From NCBI RefSeq assembly GCF_001686985.1, contig NZ_CP015318.1:3284001-3348000 (forward strand): a stretch of 64,000 nucleotides of DNA, in the 5' to 3' direction. Shown here one piece after another: positions 40,496-50,755 of the stretch. The notes beneath the pieces were generated by a model, which did not search any database, had not been told where the DNA came from, and was given only the letters and a program-made list of their open reading frames with translations. Numbering within the stretch: position 1 is the stretch's first letter; every line of letters begins with the position of its first letter. A program made the position numbers and the translations under genes. Origin of the DNA: Mesorhizobium amorphae CCNWGS0123. GTDB taxonomy: Bacteria; Pseudomonadota; Alphaproteobacteria; Rhizobiales; Rhizobiaceae.

Positions 40496-43162
40496 ATGGC
40501 CCAACCTGCAACTGCCGCCGTCCGTCTTCTCACGGGCGAACGCGAACCTGTACGCCTCGCCACCACGGGGAATATCGATGTCGATACCGGTGGCCTGCTG
40601 ACGATCGACGGCGTCGTGACGGAAGTCGGCGACCGCGTGCTGGTCAAGGACCAGACCGACGGTTCGGAAAATGGCATTCGCACGGCTTCGGAAGGGCAGT
40701 GGTATCGGGCGGCCGATGCGCGTACCGCGCGCACCATGCAGAAGGGAATGACTGTCCGCGTGCAGGAGGGCGCCACCAACGCCGACAAGGTGTTTCTGTT
40801 CAACACCGACGATCCTCAAGTGGGTGACGATGATATCGATATCATCCCCGATACCGTGGCCGGAATTGTGCCAGGCGCCACCGGCCTCGTTCTTCTTGGC
40901 AAGGAGCTTGTCAGCGACGTTCGGAACTATCTCGATACCGCACCCTACGTTGCCACGCGTACGGCTCTGAAGGCACTTGACACCACAAAGGATATTGTTG
41001 CGCTCCTGACCGAGCCGAATAGGGCTGGCATCTTCGTATGGAGGGCTGGCGACCTTTCGACCCTAGTGGCGCTTGATCCTGGCGAAGCTTTGTGGATCAA
41101 AGCTGATGCGATCGCCACTACTGCTGGCGCGTGGGTGCGTCAGGTGGACGGCCCCTATAATCCGCTTTGGTTCGGTTGCACAATCGATGGCGTCGCCAGC
41201 GATACGGCCTTCGGTCGATTCATCGACGTGCTCGTGGCCACGAGCAACCCGGGCCAGCTACCGACAGGCACCATTACGCTTGCCTCCAAGATCACCAAGA
41301 ATATCGGCCAGTCTCCGCTTCGGCTTTACGGCAGCGGAACCGATGTCTCAATTCTTCGCTGGACAGCCGCCGATGGCGGTTTCGATATCACGTCGACGCG
41401 TGTCACTGGTTTTGTACAATGGAGCCGCCAGATTGACATCCGCGACTTCAGCCTGAAAACAAACCAGGCCAGCGGCGGCACAGCGTTCAAGCACACGCTC
41501 ACCCCGGCTTCGATTTCGAACTGCACTAGTGTTGCCAATTTTGCAAACCTTAGCTTCATTGGCGAAGACACGAATGCAGACTATTGGACAAAGGGCATCC
41601 ATATAGTCGACGGTTGGAATACCACGATCGAGCGATGCGATTTCAAGGGGGTGGATGACGACGGGCAAACGCCATTTCTTCAGACGCACGGCGTCTACCT
41701 AACGCGATGCAACGATTGCCACGTTCTGAGCAGTCATTTCTATCACATGATCAATGGCATCGTGAGCGATAGCGACACGCCTTCTTACGGCGATGGCGTG
41801 GCGGTTATCGATTGCCGCATCGTCGGGGTTGACAACGGAATTATCCTGACGACGACGACGACTGCTTCGGCAATGGCGATCTTCGGCAACCATGTTAATG
41901 CCTATGTTCAAGGCATCTATATGAACGGGTTCGCTTATACTGAAGTTCGCGATAACCAGATTTTCAAGACGAACCCATCGGTAATTACTCCCTGGTACGG
42001 CATCGAAGCTATCGGCGGGTTCTTTAACGTCTTCTCCGGCAATGATATTGCTATGCCTGGGACTGCGGGGGTGACTACGAACTTCGGCATCCACCTTTCG
42101 GGCGGCAATGGCCATATCGTTACTAGCAATAAATTCCATGACACGACGAGCACGTTCTACGGCGTGTACCTGACTGCTGGCGCGGCCGGATGCACGGTTA
42201 TCGGCAACCGGGCCGATTCCACCGTGGACGCTGTGGTGGGCACCAGCGGAACGGTGGGCACCGGGCATCATATCAGGAACAACTACCCCGTTACCGTCGT
42301 CCTCACCTTCACCAGCGGCGACACCACGCCATCGGTCGGTGCTGACCTCACGGGCGTCATCAAGACAGCAAACGCTGGGGCAACGAGCATCACGACCTTC
42401 GACGATGGCTACGACGGGCAGGAGTTCGAGCTTCTAGTCACGGACGACAACACGACGCTTGTGAATGGCGCAACGCTGTCGCTCCTCGGCGCACAAAACA
42501 CGTTGGTCCCCAACGGTGGCGTCCTGCGCTTTCGTAAGATCGGATCGGTCTGGTACGAGACCTATCGCAGTTACGCGGTCGGCAATCTTATCGTCGGCAG
42601 CTACACCAAGCCGCCACAAAGCCCGGTCCATGCCTACGCCGCGGCCAACTCCTTCCAGATCGTAGAAAGAATCGAGAACGACAACGTCGGTGCCGGTGTG
42701 GCGGCATTAGGGTTCTCGGTCACCGGATCGGGCGCCGAAACGAGATCCGCTAAGGCTGGGCTTGGCTTTACACGGAACGCAAGCAACGGCCGCGGCCTGC
42801 TCGATGTCTTCCTGCGAACCAGCAATGATACGTCGGACTTCGATGCAACCGACATTAAGTCTGGTTGGAACGGAACCGGCATATTCCACAACTTCAAGGG
42901 TGCCGATGCTGCTAGCGCAGCAACCGTCGTGCCCACCGGAAACCTGTTCCATGTGACCGGAACTACTGGCATCACGTCGATTAGCGGAACGAACATCCGG
43001 GCCGGTACGACAATCCGCATGATCTTCGACGGCATCCTCACGGTCACTGCAGGTAGCAACCTCAAGATGGCCGGAAACTTCACCACCTCCGCATCGGATA
43101 TGCTGGTCATGACTTGGGACGGCACCAACTGGTATGAGGAAGGCCGGTCAGCGAACGCATAA
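40496..43162 (+). CDS. Tail spike / tail fibre with parallel beta-helix
   Basis: 888 residues from ATG 40496 (GGAG at 40485). The N-terminal about 110 residues (AAVRLLTGEREPVRLATTGN, then GDRVLVKDQTDGSENGI) form the virion-binding head seen in many phage fibres. Residues about 200-600 read as a right-handed parallel beta-helix, with repeated short strands such as TTIERCDFKG and TEVRDNQIF, typical of capsule or LPS depolymerases. The C-terminus is beta-rich. It would recognise and perhaps degrade surface polysaccharide. Ends one base from the stop of a convergent methyltransferase gene. Confidence 0.85.
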   Translation: MAQPATAAVRLLTGEREPVRLATTGNIDVDTGGLLTIDGVVTEVGDRVLVKDQTDGSENGIRTASEGQWYRAADARTARTMQKGMTVRVQEGATNADKVFLFNTDDPQVGDDDIDIIPDTVAGIVPGATGLVLLGKELVSDVRNYLDTAPYVATRTALKALDTTKDIVALLTEPNRAGIFVWRAGDLSTLVALDPGEALWIKADAIATTAGAWVRQVDGPYNPLWFGCTIDGVASDTAFGRFIDVLVATSNPGQLPTGTITLASKITKNIGQSPLRLYGSGTDVSILRWTAADGGFDITSTRVTGFVQWSRQIDIRDFSLKTNQASGGTAFKHTLTPASISNCTSVANFANLSFIGEDTNADYWTKGIHIVDGWNTTIERCDFKGVDDDGQTPFLQTHGVYLTRCNDCHVLSSHFYHMINGIVSDSDTPSYGDGVAVIDCRIVGVDNGIILTTTTTASAMAIFGNHVNAYVQGIYMNGFAYTEVRDNQIFKTNPSVITPWYGIEAIGGFFNVFSGNDIAMPGTAGVTTNFGIHLSGGNGHIVTSNKFHDTTSTFYGVYLTAGAAGCTVIGNRADSTVDAVVGTSGTVGTGHHIRNNYPVTVVLTFTSGDTTPSVGADLTGVIKTANAGATSITTFDDGYDGQEFELLVTDDNTTLVNGATLSLLGAQNTLVPNGGVLRFRKIGSVWYETYRSYAVGNLIVGSYTKPPQSPVHAYAAANSFQIVERIENDNVGAGVAALGFSVTGSGAETRSAKAGLGFTRNASNGRGLLDVFLRTSNDTSDFDATDIKSGWNGTGIFHNFKGADAASAATVVPTGNLFHVTGTTGITSISGTNIRAGTTIRMIFDGILTVTAGSNLKMAGNFTTSASDMLVMTWDGTNWYEEGRSANA

Positions 43163-43163
43163 T

Positions 43164-44132
43164 TTATGCCGGCTGAAGAATCAAAACATCCTGGCCGTCG
43201 TCGAACTTGTCGTAGAAGCCCGACCACTGTCCGTTGAGAATCGGCTTGGCCAACTTCATGCTGCCGGCGATCAACATCTTCTGCCAGAGCTCCCTTGTGA
43301 AGGCGACCGCACCAAGAGGGTATTCAAGGCTATTGATCCGGCACCCCTCGTGCAGTTCATGCTCGAACCGGAGATTGAAAATCGTCCTGTTGGTGCGGCG
43401 CGCGCTCTCCAGAATGGCGTCGTCGTAGATGAAGGTGGTCGCATAGACCAGGCCATCCGGTTTCAAGACGCGGCGGAACTCGCGCAAATAGTGCTCGATG
43501 TCCTTCTGGTACATGTGCGTGAAGACGGAAAAGAGAAAAATCCTGTCAATGGACTGATCTTCAATCGGCAGGACGATCGCTTCTGTGCGCGTCGTTCCAT
43601 CTGGATTGTGAAGCTGGTCGTCAACATCGTAGTGGACGAATCTGAAGTTGGGGTGCCTGGCTCCAATGTAAGCAGTGCACCAGTCGATCGATCGCCCGAT
43701 GATGTCGACGCCGACATAGCTGCCTCGCGTGAGGGTTGTCGAAAGCGGGATAGCATCGCGGCCGATGCCGCAGCCGATCTCGAGGATGCTGTGCTGAGGC
43801 TCGATGCCGATCCACTTCGCCAGGTTCTTCTGGTGCATGGCGGAAATCTCTTCAAAGGTCTCCGGCCCGCCACCAGTCATCCGCATCAGGTCGACAGGGA
43901 TGTCATAACCCCTGAAATGGAAAGTTGCCTGCGCTGCCGATGCCTGCGCGGCCGCTGCCGCCGCTTGCGCTACCGCCGCCCGCGCAGCAGTCAACTCGGC
44001 CTCATATTTGGCGGTAACATCGCTGAGGGTCCCTTGCAGTTCGGCAATCTGTTTGTCCAAAAGCGTTCTATCCAAAACAAGCTTCGGAAACATGGAGCCC
44101 TTCAGTTTTCGAAGCAGTGTCGTGGCGCCCAT
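43164..44132 (-). CDS. SAM-dependent methyltransferase with coiled-coil N-terminus
   Basis: 322 residues. An Ala-rich coiled coil (about 30-65: AELTAARAAVAQAAAAAAQA) precedes a class I methyltransferase domain: motif I SILEIGCGIGRDAIPLS (about 115-131), SIDRIFLFSVFTHMYQKDIE and RRVLKPDGLVYATTF. Similar proteins modify surface glycans. Last gene of a minus-strand glycan block, separated from the next by about 210 bp without a gene. Confidence 0.85.
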   Translation of the reverse strand: MGATTLLRKLKGSMFPKLVLDRTLLDKQIAELQGTLSDVTAKYEAELTAARAAVAQAAAAAAQASAAQATFHFRGYDIPVDLMRMTGGGPETFEEISAMHQKNLAKWIGIEPQHSILEIGCGIGRDAIPLSTTLTRGSYVGVDIIGRSIDWCTAYIGARHPNFRFVHYDVDDQLHNPDGTTRTEAIVLPIEDQSIDRIFLFSVFTHMYQKDIEHYLREFRRVLKPDGLVYATTFIYDDAILESARRTNRTIFNLRFEHELHEGCRINSLEYPLGAVAFTRELWQKMLIAGSMKLAKPILNGQWSGFYDKFDDGQDVLILQPA

Positions 44133-44345
44133 AGGACCCTCCCAGCATCGCGGTTGAGGCGCCTAGTAACTCGACCTATCCGCAGACACAACCGGCCTAA
44201 TGAACTGTGCGCAATGGTTGCCTGGCAATCCCCACAATCCGAGAGATCCCATGACCGCATCCCCTCTATGCGGGCGAGACGGCTCAACCAGGCAGCGAAT
44301 AGCACAAACGATCCTCAGCAAGGGGTGCTGTCGCACCAGAAACGC

Positions 44346-45341
44346 TCAGGGAAAGGTGGGGAACTGTCGCGGGTGGCCGACGCCCCACGTCGTGCCCGAA
44401 ACGGTTATCCGCTCGTCCTCGTCAAACGTGTTCCAAAAGTCCGTGTTGTTGTCGCCGACCAGCAGTCCGGATTGAGAGCCAAGGCGGAAGGTCTGGCTTT
44501 CCACCCATCGATCGGTTTCAAATGCTTCGCCGGCGGAGTTGATGACCAAAAGACGCCCGGTTGCAGATCTGGACAGACCGCGCTCGCCGCTCTCGAACAA
44601 AAGACATGCCTCCCTGTCATTGTCACCATCGAGGGGTGTGGCCAAAAGCGTTTCGCGGCTTGTTAGAAATGCATTGGTCCTGATGTGGGGATTTGGGAAA
44701 GAAGGAAACCGATAGAGCCAGCTTGTTTTCGGCACGGCTTCGTCCCAATACCGCTCGAAATCATCCGCGACGGTTTGAAGGCGCGGGCGGCGCTGGCAAA
44801 AATCTGCGATGAATCGGCGCGCCCTGTTCATCCTAGAATCGCCTGCCGTAAGCCACTCCGCGCTGCGGCCGACTGCGATAAACCGGAATTCACGCGCGAT
44901 GCGGGCATTGAAGCGAGGTGTTTTAGCCAGAACCCAATCAACCTTGACTGAAAGCTTGTAACTGTCGCGAAAGCTCTCGTGAGATCCCATCGCTCCAACC
45001 ACCGCGACGCCAGGCCGGGTAATGTGGCTGACCATCTTCGCCAGCCAGTCCGCGGCTTTGATCTCGGCGTACGTATTCAGACAAAGGATCAGGTCGGCAT
45101 CGATCCTCTGCGCCGCGTATTTGTAGGCATGAATATCCTGGCCGATGCTTTCAGGAACGACGATGGGCCTGTGCCGGAAGTGGGACAGTGGCTGGCCCCC
45201 GGCAAACCATGAAGCGCCTTCGCCTTTGTGAAGGATGATCAGCTCATGGTCGGCGCCGGCCGGAAATTGCTTATAAGACGCGGCAAACCGCGCGATGTGA
45301 TCGCCGCTCTTGCGGGCCAGGTACAAGACGGCAATTTTCAT
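44346..45341 (-). CDS. Glycosyltransferase-like protein
   Basis: 331 residues from ATG 45341. The N-terminus KIAVLYLARKSGDHIARFAA and the later IVVPESIGQDIHAYKYAAQR then DADLILCLNTYAEI have the look of a GT-A fold with a non-canonical DxD region. It probably acts on polysaccharide, judging from flanking genes. It starts 8 bp after the sulfotransferase stop, so the two are coupled. Family uncertain. Confidence 0.6.
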   Translation of the reverse strand: MKIAVLYLARKSGDHIARFAASYKQFPAGADHELIILHKGEGASWFAGGQPLSHFRHRPIVVPESIGQDIHAYKYAAQRIDADLILCLNTYAEIKAADWLAKMVSHITRPGVAVVGAMGSHESFRDSYKLSVKVDWVLAKTPRFNARIAREFRFIAVGRSAEWLTAGDSRMNRARRFIADFCQRRPRLQTVADDFERYWDEAVPKTSWLYRFPSFPNPHIRTNAFLTSRETLLATPLDGDNDREACLLFESGERGLSRSATGRLLVINSAGEAFETDRWVESQTFRLGSQSGLLVGDNNTDFWNTFDEDERITVSGTTWGVGHPRQFPTFP

Positions 45342-45349
45342 AATTCTAC

Positions 45350-46267
45350 CTATGCGCCGAGGCGTCGTTTGGTTCGAAGCGCCAGAGCGCGCGCCCGCGC
45401 TCTCCACGGCGGCGAGGTCCATGCCTCAGTCGGGTTGGACAGCTTGCCGGATCGGGCGAACTCAAACAATTGTTCATCGAGGGCATTGTGTCGGCGAAGG
45501 AAGGACTCCATTTCCGGCTCACGAAACAGCTGCGGGTCAAAATGGTGCGAGCTTTCATTTTCCCGCCTCACCACGGGTACCTTCTTGCCGGTCATTGTGT
45601 ACAGGAGCTCCGTGAGCCGGTCTGGCGTGGCAACAAATTTGAACGAGCCGAACGCGCCCGCTACGGGAGGGTCATCCCTGGCTAATAACAAAGTCTGACA
45701 GTTGAGGAAATGCGACTTGTATTCGAGCAAATTGGCCTGAATGGCTGGTATGCTGTAGCCGGACTTTCGGATTTGCTCCGACATGCTTTTCACCCAGTCG
45801 GGGTTGTTGTCGTAGCCGCTGCGATGGAAAATCTCTATCAGGAAGTTGTAGTGCGACCGGACCCGATCCGTAGGATCTCGAACACAGGCAAAATACTCAA
45901 CACGGCGGTTGGTGAATTGCCGGATGCGAGTGCTGGCCCTGGAATAGGTGATGTGGCCTGAGACCCACGAAAAAGTGTCCAGCCGGCACATATTGGCATC
46001 GTCGAAGAACCACCCTTCAGAATGGATTGATCCGTCTGAAAGCAGTTCCATCAGATGCGAGTTGACCGTCGATCCGGCGGTCTTTGGAACATGCACGAAA
46101 AAGATGAGTGGCGCGCGCTGATGCCGCTTCTCCCGATAGCCATGCTGCTGAAAATGGCGCAGGCCGCTGGCGAGAGTACCCTTTTCCACTGCCGCTCTGA
46201 CATCCGGATTGGCGATCAGATAGTCGTCTTCGCAAAAATTCTGATCTGTAACGGCTTCCAGTCTCAT
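45350..46267 (-). CDS. Sulfotransferase-family protein
   Basis: 305 residues. The 5'-phosphosulfate-binding loop is FFVHVPKTAGSTVNS (PKTAGST at 61-67) and the 3'-phosphate motif FACVRDPTDRVRSHYNF near 127-143. Such enzymes transfer sulfate from PAPS to sugars. Residues about 10-48 (DDYLIANPDVRAA, LRHFQQHGYREKR) are one copy of the WY-x-YPDV repeat found six times in the large glycosyltransferase of the same cluster. A likely surface-glycan sulfotransferase. Confidence 0.8.
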   Translation of the reverse strand: MRLEAVTDQNFCEDDYLIANPDVRAAVEKGTLASGLRHFQQHGYREKRHQRAPLIFFVHVPKTAGSTVNSHLMELLSDGSIHSEGWFFDDANMCRLDTFSWVSGHITYSRASTRIRQFTNRRVEYFACVRDPTDRVRSHYNFLIEIFHRSGYDNNPDWVKSMSEQIRKSGYSIPAIQANLLEYKSHFLNCQTLLLARDDPPVAGAFGSFKFVATPDRLTELLYTMTGKKVPVVRRENESSHHFDPQLFREPEMESFLRRHNALDEQLFEFARSGKLSNPTEAWTSPPWRARARALALRTKRRLGA

Positions 46268-46436
46268 AGTCCCTCGCTCGACGGTCGAGAATAGAGCACT
46301 GTTCCCCTAAAAAAAAGAACTGGTCACCACAACCCCAGGAGAGGTTCCACAACCGCATCTCGTGAAAAGAAGCGTCCTCTCGCCCCGTGAAGAGCGACCA
46401 ACGGCCGGCGTCGACCAGATGGTTGTCGCCTCTTTC

Positions 46437-48017
46437 CTAACGCGTGTGATGTACAGACATGCCTGCGATCCTCGAAAGCCCGCGCGGTGGGCTGCCATGG
46501 AGGTCCGATGGACCGAAGGCCGCTTCGGATCTTAGCAGCGATGTAGGCGGATCGCCTGTGAGCTTTGTCTCGTCGGTCACGAAACCCATGAAAAGCGGCT
46601 CGAAAGCTACTCTCTGCCTTGTCCGACAGGCTGTCCTGCCCAGCCACCAGGCCAGCGAGCGCAGCGCGAGATTTGCCGGTGCCGCAGCCAGTGCATCGAG
46701 CAGAAACTCTCGTCGGGCGATCATCAGATCGAGGCAGGGAAGATCGACGCAATGTGGCTTCCAGATATTGAACATATGAGCGTTGTTGCCGATAGCCGGC
46801 CTGCCTGCGCTCAGGTCGCTGAATCTACCGTCGAGTCTCACCACTGGACCGTGAACAACGGTCCCCAACTTGCTGGACAGCATGCCGCTCACGACCTGGA
46901 CCGATGGCACCAGTTCGAGATGCTTGAAGGCCTGAAGGATCCCGAGTTGCTCGAAATCGGTCACGGTGTCGTTGCGGAGGCAGACAAGGGCTTCACGGCT
47001 ATCTTCGATTGCTTCCTTGAGCGCATGCAGCCCCTTGGTTCCACGGTCGGCTTGCACATGCGCCGATCGGGAGAAGATATCCCCCTCGATGCCGGCGCTG
47101 TGCACATCTTCGGAGTCGGACATGGTGAGCAACAGGCACGGCGGCACATGCGAGGCGCTGCGTCGCAGGTAGAAATCCGACGCCGGTGGCCCGATCGGAT
47201 ATTCCTCGATCGAAAGCAAATCCGCATAGTCGCCAAGCCTGATCGCGTCGAGGCAGCCTTTGACCGAGCGGACGGAACCATCGAAAAGACTGCCGCTGTT
47301 CGAGAGCGAAGACTGGTGGTGACGCCAGTGATACAAGACTTCGGGGATATGTCCCGGTTCATGTCCGGCTCGAACAAATCGAATCAGCAGGTCCCAGTCC
47401 TGGGCATATTCGGTCTGTGCGTTTGTGTAGACGTCCAGTTCGAGCGCCGTCGCGCGGTGGAAGAGGATGCAGTGCCAAATGTAGGAATGTGAGAAGAAAT
47501 GGACCGGGTCGAAGGCCGGCCGATAGAAAGGATGAACTGGCACATCATCGACGAGGATATCTTCGTCGCTATAGAAAGCGAGAGTCTCCGGCGAGACCGC
47601 AGCCGCGTCGGAAAGCAGCGCAATGGCATCCGGCGTCAGCAGGTCGTCGGCGTCGAGGCTGAGGACGAATTCACCGGTTGCCTGCTCCAGGCAATATCTC
47701 AGTCCGCCCTGGATGCCGAGATTCTCGTCCAGCGTCAGCCATCTGAGAACACCCTCATCCCTTAGCCGCTCCAACGCGGTCGAAAGGTCATCGGAAATCG
47801 CGCCGTGGGATAGGACGAGCCATTCGTGCGGCGTAACGGTCTGCGCTTTAATCGACTTCGCCGTCTCCAGGAACAGAGCCACATTCGTTTTAGTATAGAC
47901 CGTCGTGATCACCGAAATCGGCGTGTTTCGGTCAGTCGGTGCTTTCGCCAATCGACCTTCCAGATGTCGCTCAAAGTAGGACGCGTAGGGAATTGCGCTT
48001 TGAGGGGAGTTCGTCAT
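46437..48017 (-). CDS. Family 2 glycosyltransferase
   Basis: 526 residues. GT2 domain at about 33-260: ISVITTVYTKTNVALFLETA, DAD at 122-124 in FVLSLDADDLLTPDA, and HEPGHIPEVLYHWRHHQSSL. The C-terminal about 250 residues form a second, unassigned domain. Start overlaps the upstream gene's stop (TAATG). Probably adds sugars to a cell-surface glycan. Confidence 0.85.
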   Translation of the reverse strand: MTNSPQSAIPYASYFERHLEGRLAKAPTDRNTPISVITTVYTKTNVALFLETAKSIKAQTVTPHEWLVLSHGAISDDLSTALERLRDEGVLRWLTLDENLGIQGGLRYCLEQATGEFVLSLDADDLLTPDAIALLSDAAAVSPETLAFYSDEDILVDDVPVHPFYRPAFDPVHFFSHSYIWHCILFHRATALELDVYTNAQTEYAQDWDLLIRFVRAGHEPGHIPEVLYHWRHHQSSLSNSGSLFDGSVRSVKGCLDAIRLGDYADLLSIEEYPIGPPASDFYLRRSASHVPPCLLLTMSDSEDVHSAGIEGDIFSRSAHVQADRGTKGLHALKEAIEDSREALVCLRNDTVTDFEQLGILQAFKHLELVPSVQVVSGMLSSKLGTVVHGPVVRLDGRFSDLSAGRPAIGNNAHMFNIWKPHCVDLPCLDLMIARREFLLDALAAAPANLALRSLAWWLGRTACRTRQRVAFEPLFMGFVTDETKLTGDPPTSLLRSEAAFGPSDLHGSPPRGLSRIAGMSVHHTR

Positions 48018-50755
48018 TACTTATTTTCGCTTCTGAAAAGCACCAGATGTTCATCCAATCGAGGCGCCTTGGCAGGATCGCCAAGGATGCGCTTCACCGC
48101 GAGTTCTGGATCAAATGAGTCCAGATCGATGCCTGATGAAAGAAGAGCCCGTCGGTCAATAACAACGATGGGGTCCGACAGACCATGCAGTGTCCCTCTG
48201 TTGTCATAGGGCTTGCCCGTGACGATGAGTATCTCGGGAAGCCCCGATTGTTCCAGGGCTGCCTCAATGATCCTTGTAGCATCGGGAAGGAGTTCGCAGG
48301 CGCTTTGGACCCAGACGACATACTGCTTTCGGCTTCTTTCCAGGGTATCTCGAAGAGCGCTGTCGACATGCTGCACATGGACTATGCCATGTGAAATGTC
48401 GCCGAGTGCGCGACTGTCAGCGGTCTTCACGATCCATTCCGGCGCATGTTTGGAATCTTGCGCCAAAAGAGAGCGTTCGAAAGCCTTCAACTCAACACGG
48501 CTCTTGCCGGCTCCAAGATAAGCAATCAGGTCGTCATCGGCAGCGTCTCGATAAAAAGCTTTGCGCCGCTCGATGGCCAGCTCGACTTCCCCCGGGAGTA
48601 TTCGGCGATGAAGCTGTTTGACCGACCGGGGCAAGGGTGGTTCGGTCCGCGGCGTGATCCCATCCTTTTTCAATTCACCCAGCAACTGAGGCAATATCAG
48701 CGACAGGCTCGATTTCCAACTTGTCGGGAAAGCCTGGAGATGATCGGTCAGCCCCGGTATCGGGCGGTCCCGCCTGAGAAGCGCGCGCGAGATGCCGTAT
48801 GCGATCTCATCGATGGTCGGCTCTACACCAACAATATATGGCGAAACCTGCGCCAGACGTTCGCGTGTTTTTACACCATAGCAAGTTGTAATGACCGGCT
48901 TCCCGCAAGCTGCCATCTCGAGAGGCGGATAGCTGGGATGGGGAGAAAACATCAGCGACAAAAGCATGTCCGACGTTCTCATCAGTTCCGCATATTTCGG
49001 GAAATCAAGCCACGGGGCAGGTTTGAGCATATGTTTGCCGCCCAAGGCTACAGGCTGGATATCCTCGCCCATTGCGATGAATTCCCAGGCGCCTTCGTCG
49101 AAAATGCCATTGGATGCGGCGGCTCTTAGGGCTGCCAGACCCAGGCCGAAGAGATTTCGCTCCGCCATGGTCGGACGCGCATAAAACAGCAGGCGATGTG
49201 GCGCGTTCGCGGCGCGCTGCTGCGGATAGAAATAACTCCTGTCGACAGCAGGTTCGAACACGATCGCCGAGGCGGCAAAAGCCTGATCGGCATATCGACC
49301 GATCCGCTCGGTCGCCAATTGGTCGCGCAGAAATGTGGTGTTGATGACCGGGAGATGGTCGAAGCTATAAGTTTGTTGCGCGACAGAATGGGTGTCGTTG
49401 CCGCCATAGAATTTGGACTCGAAATCCTGGATCAGATAGTAGATACGGCGATTCCTGAGCATTGCGGCGGCGGCTTTGGCGGGTTGGGCCGTCCACCACG
49501 CCGTTGCGAACAGGATGTCGTTATACCCGAGTTTGAATGGCCGCTGCCGATTGCTGGCGTCGAGAAACTGGACACCGTATTTGTCGCAATCGACGCCGGT
49601 CAGTTGGCGGATATGGCTCTTCAGCGGACCGATGTCCGTATCTGGAGGAGCATCGACCGAGACGAAGCTGAGCGGAACGCCGGCCTCCGCGAGAAGCGCG
49701 CCGAGGATGTATGCGGTGTTCGGACCGCCGGTTGCGTGTCGCCGATTGAGCCCCGGCAGCAGGATCAGCACCCGAGGATCAGCCGAAAGCGTGGGATCCA
49801 CTTCGACGTTCAGGGGCCGAAACAGGAAGTTTTGTCGGACGGAAAGCAATTCTGGTTCTTGGAGACCGGAAACGGCGCCGGCTGAGAGCTCGCCAAGTGA
49901 AAAGTAGCGACGAGGCACTGTGAGACCGCGATCGCTCGGAAAGGACTGCAGCCCGTTTTGGCGGCCCTGCGTCAGATAATGGACAAGCGCATTCGCCTTT
50001 TCGGTGCGCAGCGCCGGGTGTTGGTCCAGATATTTTCGGGTCGAAAACTTCGGCCCTGGATCACGTTCCTCTGCCGCGCCGAATTCGACGAAGTGTGAAA
50101 GTGGGTCTTGTCCCAAATCCTCGGCATCGCGATAGGTATCCACGTACCATCCGGCATCGAAATATGCATTTGGATTGCGGAGTTCGGATCCGCCGTAACG
50201 GAGGAAGTGATCGCCCGCATTGGCACCGGCCGCGGCGACATCGGGGTAAAGGCTTAGATACCAGGGGCCATCGATTGCCGGAGACGGCATCCGGCCTTCG
50301 CGGATGCCAAAAAGAATCCAATGAAGAAGCGGATTGATTCCCGCTTTTTTAACATCGGGATTTTTGCTGAGATACCATTTGGTATCGAAGAGAGGATGAG
50401 GATTCAAACCCATGCGCCAGCCCTTTTTAAGATAGTGCTGGACGGCGCCCCCGGGTGATACCCCGCTGCCTTGGCGAACATAGTAGCGGGTCGAAAAATA
50501 AGGGCTCGGATCTCTGCCCTCCGCCGCTCCGAAGCGGACGTAATGCGCAAAAGCGCCGCCTCTGAAGCCGATTACATCCGGGTAGCGGGAAGCGTACCAA
50601 TGGCGATCGAAGAGCGTGAGCAATGGAAAGTATTGTGTCTGCCTAAGCCGCCTTATGATCGGTGTTGCCAGGCTTCGATAGCTGGATCGCGTACTGGCGT
50701 GGAAAAATGAGGACATAACGCTCATGTTGTTGGCGGTTGGGCTCTCGACAAGCAT
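48017..50755 (-). CDS. Large glycosyltransferase with six WY-YPDV repeats
   Basis: 912 residues. Residues about 40-275 consist of six roughly 38-residue repeats of the form FDxxWYxxxYPDV...HYxxxGxxEGRxPxPxF, then a GT4-type glycosyltransferase from about 325 (VLILLPGLNRRHATGGPNTA; donor-site region PPLEMAACGKPVITTCYG near 640). A third domain follows. The repeats are known from polysaccharide biosynthesis enzymes, role unclear. First gene of the minus-strand block; ATG 50725 is an alternative start. Confidence 0.82.
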   Translation of the reverse strand: MLVESPTANNMSVMSSFFHASTRSSYRSLATPIIRRLRQTQYFPLLTLFDRHWYASRYPDVIGFRGGAFAHYVRFGAAEGRDPSPYFSTRYYVRQGSGVSPGGAVQHYLKKGWRMGLNPHPLFDTKWYLSKNPDVKKAGINPLLHWILFGIREGRMPSPAIDGPWYLSLYPDVAAAGANAGDHFLRYGGSELRNPNAYFDAGWYVDTYRDAEDLGQDPLSHFVEFGAAEERDPGPKFSTRKYLDQHPALRTEKANALVHYLTQGRQNGLQSFPSDRGLTVPRRYFSLGELSAGAVSGLQEPELLSVRQNFLFRPLNVEVDPTLSADPRVLILLPGLNRRHATGGPNTAYILGALLAEAGVPLSFVSVDAPPDTDIGPLKSHIRQLTGVDCDKYGVQFLDASNRQRPFKLGYNDILFATAWWTAQPAKAAAAMLRNRRIYYLIQDFESKFYGGNDTHSVAQQTYSFDHLPVINTTFLRDQLATERIGRYADQAFAASAIVFEPAVDRSYFYPQQRAANAPHRLLFYARPTMAERNLFGLGLAALRAAASNGIFDEGAWEFIAMGEDIQPVALGGKHMLKPAPWLDFPKYAELMRTSDMLLSLMFSPHPSYPPLEMAACGKPVITTCYGVKTRERLAQVSPYIVGVEPTIDEIAYGISRALLRRDRPIPGLTDHLQAFPTSWKSSLSLILPQLLGELKKDGITPRTEPPLPRSVKQLHRRILPGEVELAIERRKAFYRDAADDDLIAYLGAGKSRVELKAFERSLLAQDSKHAPEWIVKTADSRALGDISHGIVHVQHVDSALRDTLERSRKQYVVWVQSACELLPDATRIIEAALEQSGLPEILIVTGKPYDNRGTLHGLSDPIVVIDRRALLSSGIDLDSFDPELAVKRILGDPAKAPRLDEHLVLFRSENK

